The notes below the pieces were generated by a model. The model was not told where the DNA came from. It worked only from the letters and a program-made list of their open reading frames with translations, and searched no databases. The position numbers and the translations under genes were made by a program. Shown in pieces: positions 1 through 10,399 of a stretch of 64,000 nucleotides of DNA; the first letter of the stretch is position 1, and the number at the start of each line of letters is the position of its first letter. This DNA is from Adiantum capillus-veneris (Eukaryota; Streptophyta; Polypodiopsida; Polypodiales; Pteridaceae): NCBI GenBank assembly GCA_014529385.2, contig CM043955.1:153851640-153915639 (forward strand). The letters run 5' to 3'.

Positions 1-949
1 TCAACCAAGCAGGTGTAGAACCCTTGGCAATTGTGCAAGAAGAATGGTCTCTAACACTTCTTCTAAGCCAACCTTCACTGTACTTATGGCTGAGAAAGCA
101 TCCCAAACATCAGCCAACATAGTGAGAGAAAAGGGGAGGGCACATCATGAAAACCAAAAATTCCACCAACCAAACATAAATACTACCATTATACTAATGG
201 TAAGGGAGCTAAAATCTATGTAGACATCCATCATAAGTGTTATGTATGAGAGGACTTGGGAAATCCTGAGTTTTGAGAGCAAGTTGAGGCTGTCGACTAT
301 GAAGATCAATGTATTGATGGGAGAGGGGTTGCCTATCTTAGGACAGATAATTCAGATCTTTTTTATGCTATGGGAATGACCAGAACCAAAGATAAAGTTT
401 ACAAAATAATTGAGAGAACTCCACTAGAGAATGACCCAAGAGCTAGATTTATATCCATGAAAGGACTTGAAAGAGTGCTTGTAGATTATTCTTTGGTGGA
501 ATTGTACAATTTAATGACCAAGGAAGTGGAAAATTATTACATCAGGGAAGACATGAGCCCTATTGAACTTACCAACATCAAGCAGATGTACATGTAATTT
601 GAAACAAGGAAACAACATGTTTTGCTAGATAGTAAGGGACATGCGTATGGGTATGTGTATATGGTAGACATGGAGAAGCTTTGCTATTGGGGAGAACTGT
701 TTACTGTTATCTACCTAGACCAAATGGCCCTCAAAAAGCCAATTGAAAAGGAGGTAAATTTTATGGACCAAGTCATTGAGATTCCACCCCACATAGAAAG
801 TACTCTTAAGATACGATCAGACAAATCAGAGGGTCTAGATCTATGGATGAGAAAGAGTCACTTATCAAAACTAGAGCCTATCAAAAGTGGTTATATGACT
901 GTTATAGGGTCATCCATGCCACACCCTAATGAAAGGGAAGGCCATATAT
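1..949 (+). other. Upstream part of gypsy copy 1, function not recognised
   Basis: Two open stretches (370-597, 75 codons, and 622-957, 111 codons) lie in tandem before the recognisable gag core. They are lysine- and glutamate-rich and show no domain I know. Position and strand suggest leader or N-terminal gag sequence of the host gypsy element. Nothing else is visible here. Confidence 0.35.
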
Positions 950-1903
950 ACCTATGAGAGAAGGACCGAGAGCTACTTTGAGAAGGGAAACATCTCCATA
1001 TGAGGAAGCTTTTAGAGGAGCTTTGAGAATGGTGAGATATGTCACTGAGCCAAGGCCCATGTGTCCATCCCATGTTACAAAATGCATGGCTTTGAAATAC
1101 AATGGATCCAGTGATCCCCATGCACATTTTCAAACAAGTATCAAGAGTTGAATACGTCACAAATTTCCACATCTAGTTTGAAGGTTTTGGAAGGCATCGC
1201 CCTTACTTGGTTCCAACCTTTGATAAAGGAATACTATGGGAATATAGACTCACATTGCTATAAGATTTCATAGAGGAGTTTTCCATGACATTAGGAAAAA
1301 TTTGAACTCTCAAATGGGCCCTATAAGGATGTTTGACTTTTTCTCTCTTGTCCAAAGTGGGTAACCCGAGAAAGTACATAAACGCTTTGTCAAAACCCTA
1401 TCAACCAACAGATCATTGCAAAGATCTTAGAAAGAAAGTTCTGAATCCCCAAACTTCACAGAATTTGGAGTTGATTTGTAGAAGTTATGGTCTCCCCACT
1501 GAAACTGAAATGTGGGGAAAGATTCCATTTATAAGATGGAGTTATCACATCAAAAAATGGAATCCTCTAGAATATAAGGAATTTGATGGCATGCTATATA
1601 TCAATGGATAGATCTTGATGAGTACATTCTAAATCCAAAAGGTTAGACAACTTTTGATTTCATTTGCAAAAAGTTTACCGTGCACCCATTTTGGACAAGA
1701 GAGAGAAAGTCAAAGTCCTTATAGGGCCCCTTTGAGAGTCCAAATTTTCCCTAATGGAGGAATCAAACACAATACCATGTTGCAAATTCATTCAAGTAGA
1801 AAGAGGATGAGAAAGTTCAAGAGGATGCCTTGAAATTCAAGCAATTCTTTGAGAGGTGTCCACCACGTGAGAAACCTCAGGAGGATCATCAAGTAGTATT
1901 GTA
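950..1903 (+). pseudogene. gag: Ty3/gypsy gag, N-terminal part, broken
   Basis: Around 1072-1130 the translation reads like a plant gypsy gag entry motif, with KYNGSSDPHAHF matching the family pattern of an F/Y-x-G-x-x-D-P-x-x-H core. About 60 bases on, in another frame, it reads L-x-G-x-A-x-x-WF, the next conserved gag block. The frame changes at least twice. The right edge (about 1790-1903, with FKQFFERCPP near 1830) continues past element 1 at 7454 in the same frame. Gag would form the particle shell in the cytoplasm. This copy is not translatable. Confidence 0.65.
1281..1761. repeat. Inverted repeat, arms of about 78 bp, inside gypsy gag
   Basis: The segment 1281-1358 (with TCTCTCTTGTCCAAA near its inner end) returns as a reverse complement at 1684-1761 with only a few mismatches. 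The spacer is about 325 bp and carries a 92-codon open stretch (1333-1611) with no known domain. The left arm overlaps the gag-like sequence. No target duplication is evident, so this may be a foldback insertion or a local inverted duplication. Confidence 0.7.
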
Positions 1904-2653
1904 TGTTAGGAAATAAGACGTAGCTAAATAGATAATTGAGTAGATGGAGAGAGATAGATTTATATACACGAGATTATAGAGTAGAGAGAGAGAGAGAGTA
2001 CACACGATATACGTGGTTCACCCAATGTGGGCTACGTCCACGGGAAAGCAGCCACTCAATGAATTTGTACTTCAAAACAAGAAGTAGTTTACAAAGGGAT
2101 TATACCCTTAATGGAGCTCCCGCCTTGCTTCACTCTCACCACCTCACACTCACCTTGTTGCATCAACTTCACACTATGAAATGTGTGTAGAAATGGCCTC
2201 CTTTTATAGGCCAAAAGGGCTGCCCTCTCTTATGAGAGACAGCCATGTGTAGCCACCCTTGTGCCAATAAGTCCAAATCGGACCCTCCAATCCGCCCATG
2301 TGTGGCCGCCCTTGAGAAGACAAGTCCGCTTTTGAATTCGGCCACCGGCCACCGGCCATTGACTTCCAACCACCAGCCACCGGCCATTGACTTCCGACCA
2401 CCGGCCATCGGCCATTGACTACCGGCCACCGGCCAACCGACCGGTTGTTTTCCGACCACTTTCCGGCCGCCGTCTGGCCATAATATTAAGGCGAAAAAGA
2501 ATATTCCTGCGAATTTTGGTCTTCACGGTGAGTTTTGGTTTCTGGTGAGTGATTTTCCTTCACGCACGATGGCTTCTCCTCATAATGGGGGCCTTACAAT
2601 ATGCGCTTTTACCACAGAAAATTACAAGGGTAAATCAGGCTCCATACTTAACA
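1904..2653 (-). repeat. Element 1 3' LTR (750 bp)
   Basis: It matches the right LTR over most of its length, including a direct array of a roughly 21-bp unit built on CACCGGCCATTGACTTCC (about 2338-2450). It lacks an 8-bp ATTACTTA insertion near its left end that the right LTR has. Its block at about 2487-2540 is different sequence from the right LTR. Confidence 0.92.
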
Positions 2654-2667
2654 ATCTCCCACTTGGA
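2654..2667 (-). promoter_or_regulatory. Element 1 polypurine tract
   Basis: On the minus strand the bases directly before the 3' LTR read CCAAGTGGGAGAT, the usual copia plus-strand primer form. Confidence 0.85.
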
Positions 2668-2713
2668 GACTGATCTCCAAACCAAACCTGTCACCGCTTT
2701 CCATTCTGGCTTC

Positions 2714-5700
2714 TTATCCTTGAATGCCGATTGAAGATGAGCTCAACTTCTCCTTGTTGACCACCTTTGTAAACGTGTTTGCAGGATTTTCACTTGTATG
2801 CACGTTTCCTAGCTTTAGTTGTCCCTCTTCCAAAAGAGTGCGTATGAAGTGATATCTCACCTCAGTGTGCTTTGTCCTTGAATGAAAGGCTGAGTTCTTC
2901 GCAAGATGGATAGCGCTTTGGCTATCACTGTACAAGACACAATTGTCTTGTTTGAATCCAAGCTCTTCTAAGAATCTGTGAAGCCACAGAATTTCTTTGC
3001 TTGCCTTCGTCATTGCTACATACTCTGATTCCGTGGTAGAAAGTGAAACCACTTTCTGCAGCTTTGAAGCCCAGCTTACTGCTGTGCCTCCAACCGTGAA
3101 CACATAGCCAGTAGTGCTCCTTTGAGAATCTTTGTCACCTGCCATATCTGCATCAGCATACCCTTCTAGAAAAATATCAGTTCCTCCAAAATACAAAGCA
3201 TTTGTTGTTGTCCCTTTTAGATACCTAAGTATCCACTTCACAGCTTGCCAATGCGCTTTACCTGGGTTGTCCATGAACCTACTCACAACTCCCACTGCAT
3301 GTGCAATTTCTGGCCTTGTCCAGACCATAGCATACATTAGAGAACCTACCGCTGCAGCATATGGAACTTTAGACATATAGGCTATCTCCTCTTGTGTCTT
3401 TGGACACATATCCTTCGTTAGTTTAAAATGACCAGCCAAAGGTGTAGAAACTGGTTTTGCATTTTGCATTGCAAACCTTTCTAGTACCTTCTTGATGTAA
3501 TCTTCTTGAGATAGCTTTATTGTCTTCTTCATCCTGTCCCTTGATATTTTCATACCAAGTATCCTCTTTACAACACCTAAATCTTTCATTGAAAAAGATT
3601 TGGACAGCTCCTCTTTTAGGTCTTTGATGTCCTGCATGTTAGCACTTGCAATCAACATGTCATCAACATACAACATTAGGATGATGAATTTCCCATCTCC
3701 CAAATTCTCCGTGTAGACGCGTGATCCGAGTTGCATCTTGTGAATCCATGATCCAACATCCATCGATCAAACTTCAAGTACCATTGTCTTGATGCTTGCT
3801 TTAAACCATACAAGCTCTTCTTTAATCTGCAAACCATTTTCTCCTTACCTTTTACTTCATACCCCTTTGGTTGAATCATGTAGATTTCCTCCTCTAAGTC
3901 ACCGTGAGGGAATGCCGTATTTACATCCATTTGCTCGAGATTTATATCATGAGAAGCCACAAGGCTTAAGACAAGCCTAATTGAGTTCATTTTTACAACA
4001 TGAGAAAATATTTCATTGAAGTCAATACCTTTCTTTTGAGAAAAACCTTTTACCACAAGCCTACACTTGTACCTTTTCTTCCCACCTTCTTCTTCCTTTA
4101 GCTTGTACACCCATTTTTTTTGAAGTGCCCGCTTACCTTTAGGCAACTCAACCAATTCCCATGTTTGGTTGCGATGTAGTGAGTCCATCTCCACTTGCAT
4201 GCTCTTCGTCCATTCTTCTTTGGATTCATGTTGCATAGCTTCTTCATATGATTCCGGCTCTCCAGAATCTGAGATCAAGAGATGGTTGAAGGAAGGAACA
4301 AACCTTTCTGGAGGTCTACTTGCTCTTGTAGATCTTCGGGGAATAGGTTGAGGCTCCTCATTTGGTTGACGTTGTTGCACATTGTCACCGTTTGCAGTCC
4401 TTGAGTCTTCACCGTCCTCAAGCTCCATGTACTCATCACCTGTTTGTTTTCTTTCCAAGTAATCTTTGTACATATTTTGTTCGTTAAAAATTACATCCCT
4501 ACTCCTTAAGATTTTACCATCTTCAGGATTCCATAGGCGATACCCAAAGTCTCCTTTTCCATAGCCAATGAAGAAACACTTTTTGGACTTTGCATCTAAC
4601 TTTGATCTTAGGCTTCTATCTATGTGCATGAAAGCCTCACACCCAAACACTTTGAGAAATGCATAATTCACCGGTTTACCTGTCCATGCCTCTTCTGGAA
4701 CTCCCCCATCCAATGTCGTTGAGGATGAACGATTGATTAAGTACACAGACGTACTTACAGCTTCCGCCCAAAGCTCAAGCGGTAGGCCTGCATGTAGCCG
4801 CATGCTTCGTGCTCGTTCCATGATTGTCCTATTCATCCTTTCCGAAATCCCATTTTGTTGAGGTGTCCTTGGGGTTGTCCTTTGCCTCCGAATTCCATTG
4901 CTAGCACAAAAGCTTTCAAAAGCTTGGCTGCAATATTCGCCTCCATTGTCGGATCTGAGGCATTTAACCTTGGTACCTGTTTCATTCTCCACAAAGGCTT
5001 TCCACCTTTGAAATATGGAAAATACATGGGATTTATTCTTCATGACATAAACCCATGTTTTTCTAGTCGCATCGTCTATGAATGTTACATAGTACAATGA
5101 GCCACCAAGTGATGGTGTACTTGCAGGACCCCATACATCAGAATGAACCAACTCAAGTTTTTTATTTTTTCTTTCATTTCCTGATTTTTGAAATTTTACC
5201 CTCTTTTGTTTACCATAAACACAATCTTCACAGAACTCTAAGTTCACTTCTTTCAAACCTGGTAGAAGCTTATTTGTTTGAAGGATTTGCATTCCTTTGG
5301 CACTCATATGCCCAAGTCGGTAGTGCCACACCACACTGTCAACTTCTGTAGTTGCTGCACAAGCTAAAGGTTGCGTACAAACATTACACAAGTAAAGTGT
5401 ACCGACTTTTTCACCCTTGGCAACCACCAAAGATCCCTTTGAGATCTTCCACCGTTTGTTTCCGAATGCAATGTTGTGACCTTCATCGTCCAATTGTCCT
5501 GTAGAGATCAAATTTTTGTGAAGAGAAGGAACATGCCTAACATCTTTAAGCTTCCATTCATTTCCGTTAGCAGTTTTGATAGAAACTGTACCTTTGCCGA
5601 CAATCTCACAAGCTTCATCATCTCCCAAGTATACATACCCAAAATTACCTTTGGTGTAGTCTTGGAAATGTTGCTTGTGTGGTGTCGCATGGAATGAAGC

Positions 5701-5787
5701 CCCGGAATCTACTATCTAGGAATTAGACACATTGTCTAATGAGAGAATTAGAGCATCTTGCTCTACTTTACCTGCCACATTGGCCTC
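2714..5787 (-). pseudogene. pol: Element 1 copia pol: protease, integrase, RT, RNase H, broken
   Basis: The order is copia. Protease carries VDSGASFHATP at about 5710-5675, just after a TAG stop at 5716-5718 where the sibling families have Trp. The 650-codon frame 5628-3676 holds the pre-integrase HH-CC domain (HYRLGH; CEDC), then integrase with D164 (HSDVWGP), D227 (RSDNGGEY) and E263, then the RT N-terminal half (QMDVNTAFPHGDLEEE, SLYGLKQ). A one-base loss near 3715-3725 shifts to the frame 3763-2714, which has the RT motif YVDDML and RNase H (DADMAGD, TTESEYVA, DSQSAI). Catalytic residues are present, so decay looks recent. Confidence 0.93.
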
Positions 5788-6588
5788 CTATGTTGGCTTG
5801 TTGTCTTGAGACTCTGTCTCCTTCTTCTTCTTGGACCAACAATCCTTCTTGACGTGGCCCTTCTTGCCGCAGTTCCAACATTCAAGAACTGACTTTGTGC
5901 GTGACTTGCTCCACCTTGAGCGATCACGACCCTTTTGGTTTTTGAACCTCTCCTTAAGCCTTCCTCTTGTTTCCACTGATAGTGTAGCACTTGATGATTC
6001 TCTTGTGCTTCTCCTTTGCATTTACTCGCTTAGGAGAACACCCACAACATCATCAAACTTAAGAGTATTTGTGCCAGAGATAGAATTACTTACAGCCATC
6101 ACAAGGCTGTCCCAACTATCCGATAGAGATGATAGTATAAGGAGAGCTCGCACTTCGTCATCGAAATTGATTTTCACTGATCGAAGTTGACTTATGTTTG
6201 TGTTAAAGTCATTTAGGTGTTCTGCAACTGAACCATTCTCTGCCATCTTTAGATTGAACAAGCGCTTCATAAGAAATACCTTATTGGATGCCGATGGTTT
6301 CTCGTAGAAGTCGTCAAGTGACTTCATCAAGTCCTCTCTGGTCTTCATCTCCGAAACATTGAAGGCCACCGTTGACGCCAAGCTTAACCGGATTGTTCCC
6401 AGTGCCTTTTGATCAAGGACAATCCATGCTTCATCTGCCATTGTTGCGGGCTTCTTCGCAAGACCGCCTAGTGGCAAATAGAGGTCCTTTCGGTAAAGAT
6501 AGTCTTTAATCTGCATCTTCCAATGTTGGTAGTTTTTGCCGTTGAACTTCTCAATCTTGAGCTTCCCTTCCTCCTCCATAACTCCCAC
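5788..6588 (-). pseudogene. gag: Element 1 copia gag with zinc knuckle, one internal stop
   Basis: The frame starts at 6588 and runs 188 codons with the UBN2-type copia gag fold (KFNGKNYQHWKMQIKDYL near the start) to a TAA at 6022-6024. It then continues in the same frame for 77 codons with a CCHC knuckle, CWNCGKKGHVKKDC. It ends at a TAG at 5788-5790, beyond which the protease follows in frame. So gag and pol were one frame, now cut by nonsense changes. Confidence 0.9.
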
Positions 6589-6638
6589 TCAATTCAAGGA
6601 ATCCTTTCCTTGAGATAATTTAGCTACGAGCAAACCTT

Positions 6639-6650
6639 GCTCTGATACCA
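6639..6650 (-). promoter_or_regulatory. Element 1 primer-binding site, initiator Met tRNA
   Basis: Minus-strand TGGTATCAGAGC lies two bases inside the 5' LTR. It is complementary to the 3' end of plant initiator methionine tRNA, the common primer for plant LTR elements. Confidence 0.92.
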
Positions 6651-6652
6651 GT

Positions 6653-7448
6653 TGTTAGGAAATAAGACGTAGCTAAATAGATAATTGAGTAGATTACTTA
6701 ATGGAGAGAAACAGATTTATATACACAAGATTATAGAGTAGAGAGAGAGAGAGAGTACACATGATATACGTGGTTCATCCAATGTGGGTTACGTCCACGG
6801 GAAAGCAGCCACTCAATGGCTTTAGTACTTCAAAACAAGAAGTAGTTTACAAAGGGATTATACCCTTAATGGAGCTCCCGCCTTGCTTCACTCTCACCAC
6901 CTCACACTCACCTTGTTGCATCAACTTCACACTATGAAATGTGTGTAGAAATGGCCTCCTTTTATAGGCCAAAAGGGCTGCCCTCTCTTATGAGAGACAG
7001 CCATGTGTAGCCACCCTTGTGCGAATAAGTCCAAATCGGACCCTCCAATCCGCCCATGTGTGGCCGCCCTTGAGAAGACAAGTCCGCTTTTGAATTCGGC
7101 CACCGGCCATTGAATTCGGCCACCAGCCACCGGCCATTGACTTCCGACCACCGACCACCGGCCATTGACTTCCGACCACCGGCCATCGGCCATTGACTAC
7201 CGGCCACCGGCCAACCGACCGGTTGTTTTCCGACCACTTTCCGGCCGCCGGCCGGCCATAATATTCCGGCGAAAAAAAAAGTCTCGCGAGGCCTTTAAAG
7301 TTGCCCCTAATTCTTTTCCGTGAAAATTTTGGTTTCCGATGAGTGATTTTCCTTCACGCACGATGGCTTCTCCTCATAATGGGGACCTTACAAATGTGCG
7401 CTTTTACCACAGAAAATTACAAGGGTAAATCAGGCTCCATACTTAACA
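6653..7448 (-). repeat. Element 1 5' LTR (796 bp)
   Basis: It starts TGTTAGGAAATAAGACG and ends CCATACTTAACA on the plus strand. It has a GA-rich tract near 6737 and the array of about 21 bp units at about 7095-7215, with one more partial unit than the left LTR. It should carry the promoter for the minus-strand transcript, but I cannot place a TATA box with confidence. Confidence 0.92.
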
Positions 7449-7453
7449 TTGTA

Positions 7454-9950
7454 CATAGAGGGGCTGACGAAAGAACATCTTAAGAAGGATTTGCATTTGA
7501 AAAAGTGTATGATGCTAGACGTGGTCACAAAAGAAGATGTCTATTTATTGGACAATTTCCAAAACTATGGAGAAGTGTCATGAGATGTAGATGAAAATCA
7601 ACAGGTTCTTGATCTGCAAAACCTTTGGACCAAGCACAACTAAAATGCCACCACAGCAGCAAACACCCATGAACACCGAAGAGCTTGCAGAGGAACTTGT
7701 GAGAAAAATGGGGAAAATGTTGGGGATTTAGAATCAAAGAGTACCATCACTGAGGTAATGCTTAACCTAGGGAGGAGGAGATCATCTGACACCACAATGC
7801 ACTATGTTGATGCAGCCATATCCTAAGCAGAAGTGGTGTGCCATTGAGAATAAGTGGATGAACCATGCCATAGAGAAATGATACTAGAATTAGGGACAAG
7901 TTAGGGAAAGTTCTTATCACCCTAACCCTCAATACGATAAAAAATTCCAGCAAACCCTTAGTATTAGACCAATAGATTCGCATGTCCACCACTGAGATAC
8001 GCCTCACGACCAGTAAACCCACAACCAGGACTAGAGAGACCAAGACTTGTGTTAGGTCATCAATTTCCACTACCAAGAGAAGATCATGCAATAGTGAAGT
8101 ATATGTATCCATGTCAATACCCAGAGGAGAGTGCTTTAGTACCAATACAGATGTATCACAAGGAATAACATTATGGAAACTGCCATCAGAGTGATCCTTA
8201 TCCATCAAGGGTCATGCAATCCTATGATCAAGAAAATGTTGTTTCATCCTCTAGAGGTTTGAGTCAATGAAGGGCAACGTAAATCACAGAAAAAAGGGTT
8301 TACCTTAAGCCAGTGAACATTAATATTCATAGCTATCAGGGTGAATCTAGACCAAAGTCATATCCACAAAGACCATATCATTCAGCAACCTAAACAACAG
8401 AGACCTTCGAGACCATTGGGCTAGAGAATGCCATGAGGATCATTTGAATGTTGTAGTCAACACTCCTCATGGGAAGAAGAGTGATGGAGAATATTGTGGA
8501 GAGTGTGCTATTAAATACATATAACAAAACCCAGATAAATGTGGAAAAGTGACAATGAACATTGTGGAGGTTTTACCATCTTCAAGTGGATCAAAATCAA
8601 AGATGAAAATACCATTGAAAGCGGTGAAAAGAGTGTAGGCAAAATAGAAAATACCAAGTGAAAAAGAAGGTAGTGACTCTCACAAATCTATTAATGCAAA
8701 ATCAGTTGGAAAATCCACACAAGACAAAGTGAGATCCTAAAACCATAAGAAGTTAAAGGTTGTTACGGTTGAGCTATCCCAAGCCCGAGAGCAATCACAA
8801 CAACTAGCATAACCTAGGTCTAGTGTTGTACTAGAGGAAATATGTGAGACCAAATTAAACTTGAATAAAACTATGCCAAAAGAATTTAGTTCTTGAGGTT
8901 CAATGCTAGTTGACAAAACAATCAATCCACTAGAAGAAATTATAAAGGCATATGAAGCAAGATTGACACTGGAACATAGATGGACAACTTATACTAATGT
9001 AGAATGGAAAAATATTTGATTGGAGATGTGCAAAAACTTGATTGACTGCTCAAACTCATATGGAGCCTCCACCGACTATGCCCATCCAAGAGAGGATAGC
9101 TCCCCAACCATCTATACACCTGTAAGACCTCGTTGAAATGAAAGAAGTGTGAACGAGAACGAGGCCCCAAAATTTCAATTGTAAATGAAATTTAAAAGGA
9201 AATAGGTGACAGACAAGACAAAGAATAGGAGTTGAAACACCTCCAAAAAAATAACAAGCAGAAACATGTCAGAAAGACATGACAAATCAAGTGATAGAGA
9301 ACACTATGGATAACACTGCTTACCAGATACCTCCTAATGTGCCAGAGGTCCAAGAGAGTTGGTCTAAAGAACTTTGGAAGATGGTCATGAAGGCAAGATA
9401 TGAGAATCAAGATGGGAGGACAACACCCATTGCTAAAGTTGACCTTGACAAAGGTATGATTGATGTCAACATGCAGTCTATGTACGGCCATTAAGGTACA
9501 AAGAAATCGAAGGATAGTTGAGAGGAAACCCTTACTTGGGCCCTTATGAGGGAATATCTGATGTTATGGCCCTACCATCATAGTGAGGGAACTTTAGACC
9601 AATCATATATTCTCAAGGGTTGCAAGAAATTATGTCAACACCAGTGAGATGAACCCTAATTGTGGTTGAGCTGCTAAAAATTTAGACCAATCATATATTC
9701 TCAAGGGTTGCAAGAAATTATGTCAACACCAGTGAGATGAACCCTAATTGTGGTTGAGCTGCTAAAAATTAGACCGCATATGTGGAAGGATGTTGGAAAG
9801 TGTCTAAAGAAAATGGGAATCAAAAAGCCAGTTGTAACTTTAAACCTAGAAATGGAGGGTGAAGCTAGCCCAAAAGGAATGCAAAGCCAGTTCCCATAAA
9901 CAAGGTTGGGAAAAGGAGAAGAAGGGAATACCACACTGTCCATAGACCAT
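7454..9950 (+). pseudogene. gag: Ty3/gypsy gag, C-terminal part and gag-protease linker, broken
   Basis: Directly right of element 1 the frame resumes gag: reading from 1890 into 7454 gives an uninterrupted stretch through DHQVVLY into IEGLTKEHLKKDL. Further on come short open pieces in changing frames, among them a Tyr/Pro-rich stretch near 8000-8220 (KYMYPCQYPEE), typical of the proline-rich gag tail of plant gypsy elements, and a 72-codon piece at 9279-9494. There is no clean zinc knuckle. Many stops. Confidence 0.6.
9593..9768. repeat. 88-bp tandem duplication
   Basis: The unit starting TTTAGACCAATCATATATTC at 9593 repeats at 9681 with almost no change, within the gypsy gag-protease linker. 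Confidence 0.9.
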
Positions 9951-9959
9951 CCAGGGAGT

Positions 9960-10118
9960 AGAAACCATTACAAACCTAGATAGTGGAGCAAGGGTGACCA
10001 TTGCTACTAAATTGATTTGGGAGAATGGGAATGAAACTGTAGCTAGTTGATGGCTATATTGAGAAACCTATCAGTATTTTGGAACAGGTAGTGAAGAATT
10101 CTTGTGGAATCAAGTATA
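9960..10118 (+). pseudogene. Ty3/gypsy aspartic protease, N-terminal half
   Basis: The translation contains ITNLDSGARVTIATKLIW, with the retropepsin catalytic DSGA triad, followed by the family's glycine-poor middle. The reading stops where element 2 enters and resumes at 16675 with EHTFSIVDF, the distal protease strand. Protease would cut the gypsy polyprotein. Stops are present. Confidence 0.75.
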
Positions 10119-10310
10119 TGAAGGAGTACGAGCGGAAGTGCGACGCGAGAGAGAGTGCGAGAAGAAGAGCACAACGATATGGTGAACTCGCTCTACTGTA
10201 ATGTGTAGAGCATAGTGAGTTCTTATTAGGTTTTAACAAAAGAATATGTGTACATACCTGGCGGCCCGCCCACTTACCTAAGCAACCACATTGGGCTTTA
10301 TACCCCAACA
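10119..10310 (-). repeat. Element 2 3' LTR (192 bp)
   Basis: Nearly identical to the right LTR at 16483-16674, differing at a handful of sites. Confidence 0.93.
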
Positions 10311-10325
10311 ACCTCCCACTTAAAG
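10311..10325 (-). promoter_or_regulatory. Element 2 polypurine tract
   Basis: Minus strand reads CTTTAAGTGGGAGGT directly before the 3' LTR; the same string precedes the 3' LTR of element 3. Confidence 0.85.
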
Positions 10326-10399
10326 TCCAATGTGGTACTTTAAGTGTGAGAGAAGCTACTATACAAGCTAATATACAAGAGATGTAGAGAAGTGATGTA

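Larger units (their letters stand above)
1904..7448 (-). mobile_element. Ty1/copia retrotransposon, element 1
   Basis: A complete element bounded by LTRs that begin TGTTAGG and end TTAACA on the plus strand, with a perfect 5-bp target duplication TTGTA at 1899-1903 and 7449-7453. It is read right to left: 5' LTR 6653-7448, primer site, gag, pol, polypurine tract, 3' LTR 1904-2653. Domain order protease, integrase, RT, RNase H is copia. Gag of about 265 codons and the polyprotein style resemble the Tork/Tnt1-like lineage, which is an inference. Three in-frame stops and one frameshift make it non-autonomous now. Confidence 0.93.

Noticed and set aside
2169..2459. Overlapping minus-strand frames rich in Gly-Arg-Trp
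   Set aside because: They come from the 21-bp array in the element 1 LTR; the same appears in the other LTR at 6927-7237. No coding evidence.
4833..5351. Plus-strand frames across element 1 pol
   Set aside because: Shadows of the integrase frame on the other strand.
7095..7215. Short regular repeats that might suggest a CRISPR array
   Set aside because: Units abut without spacers, lie inside an LTR and the genome is eukaryotic.
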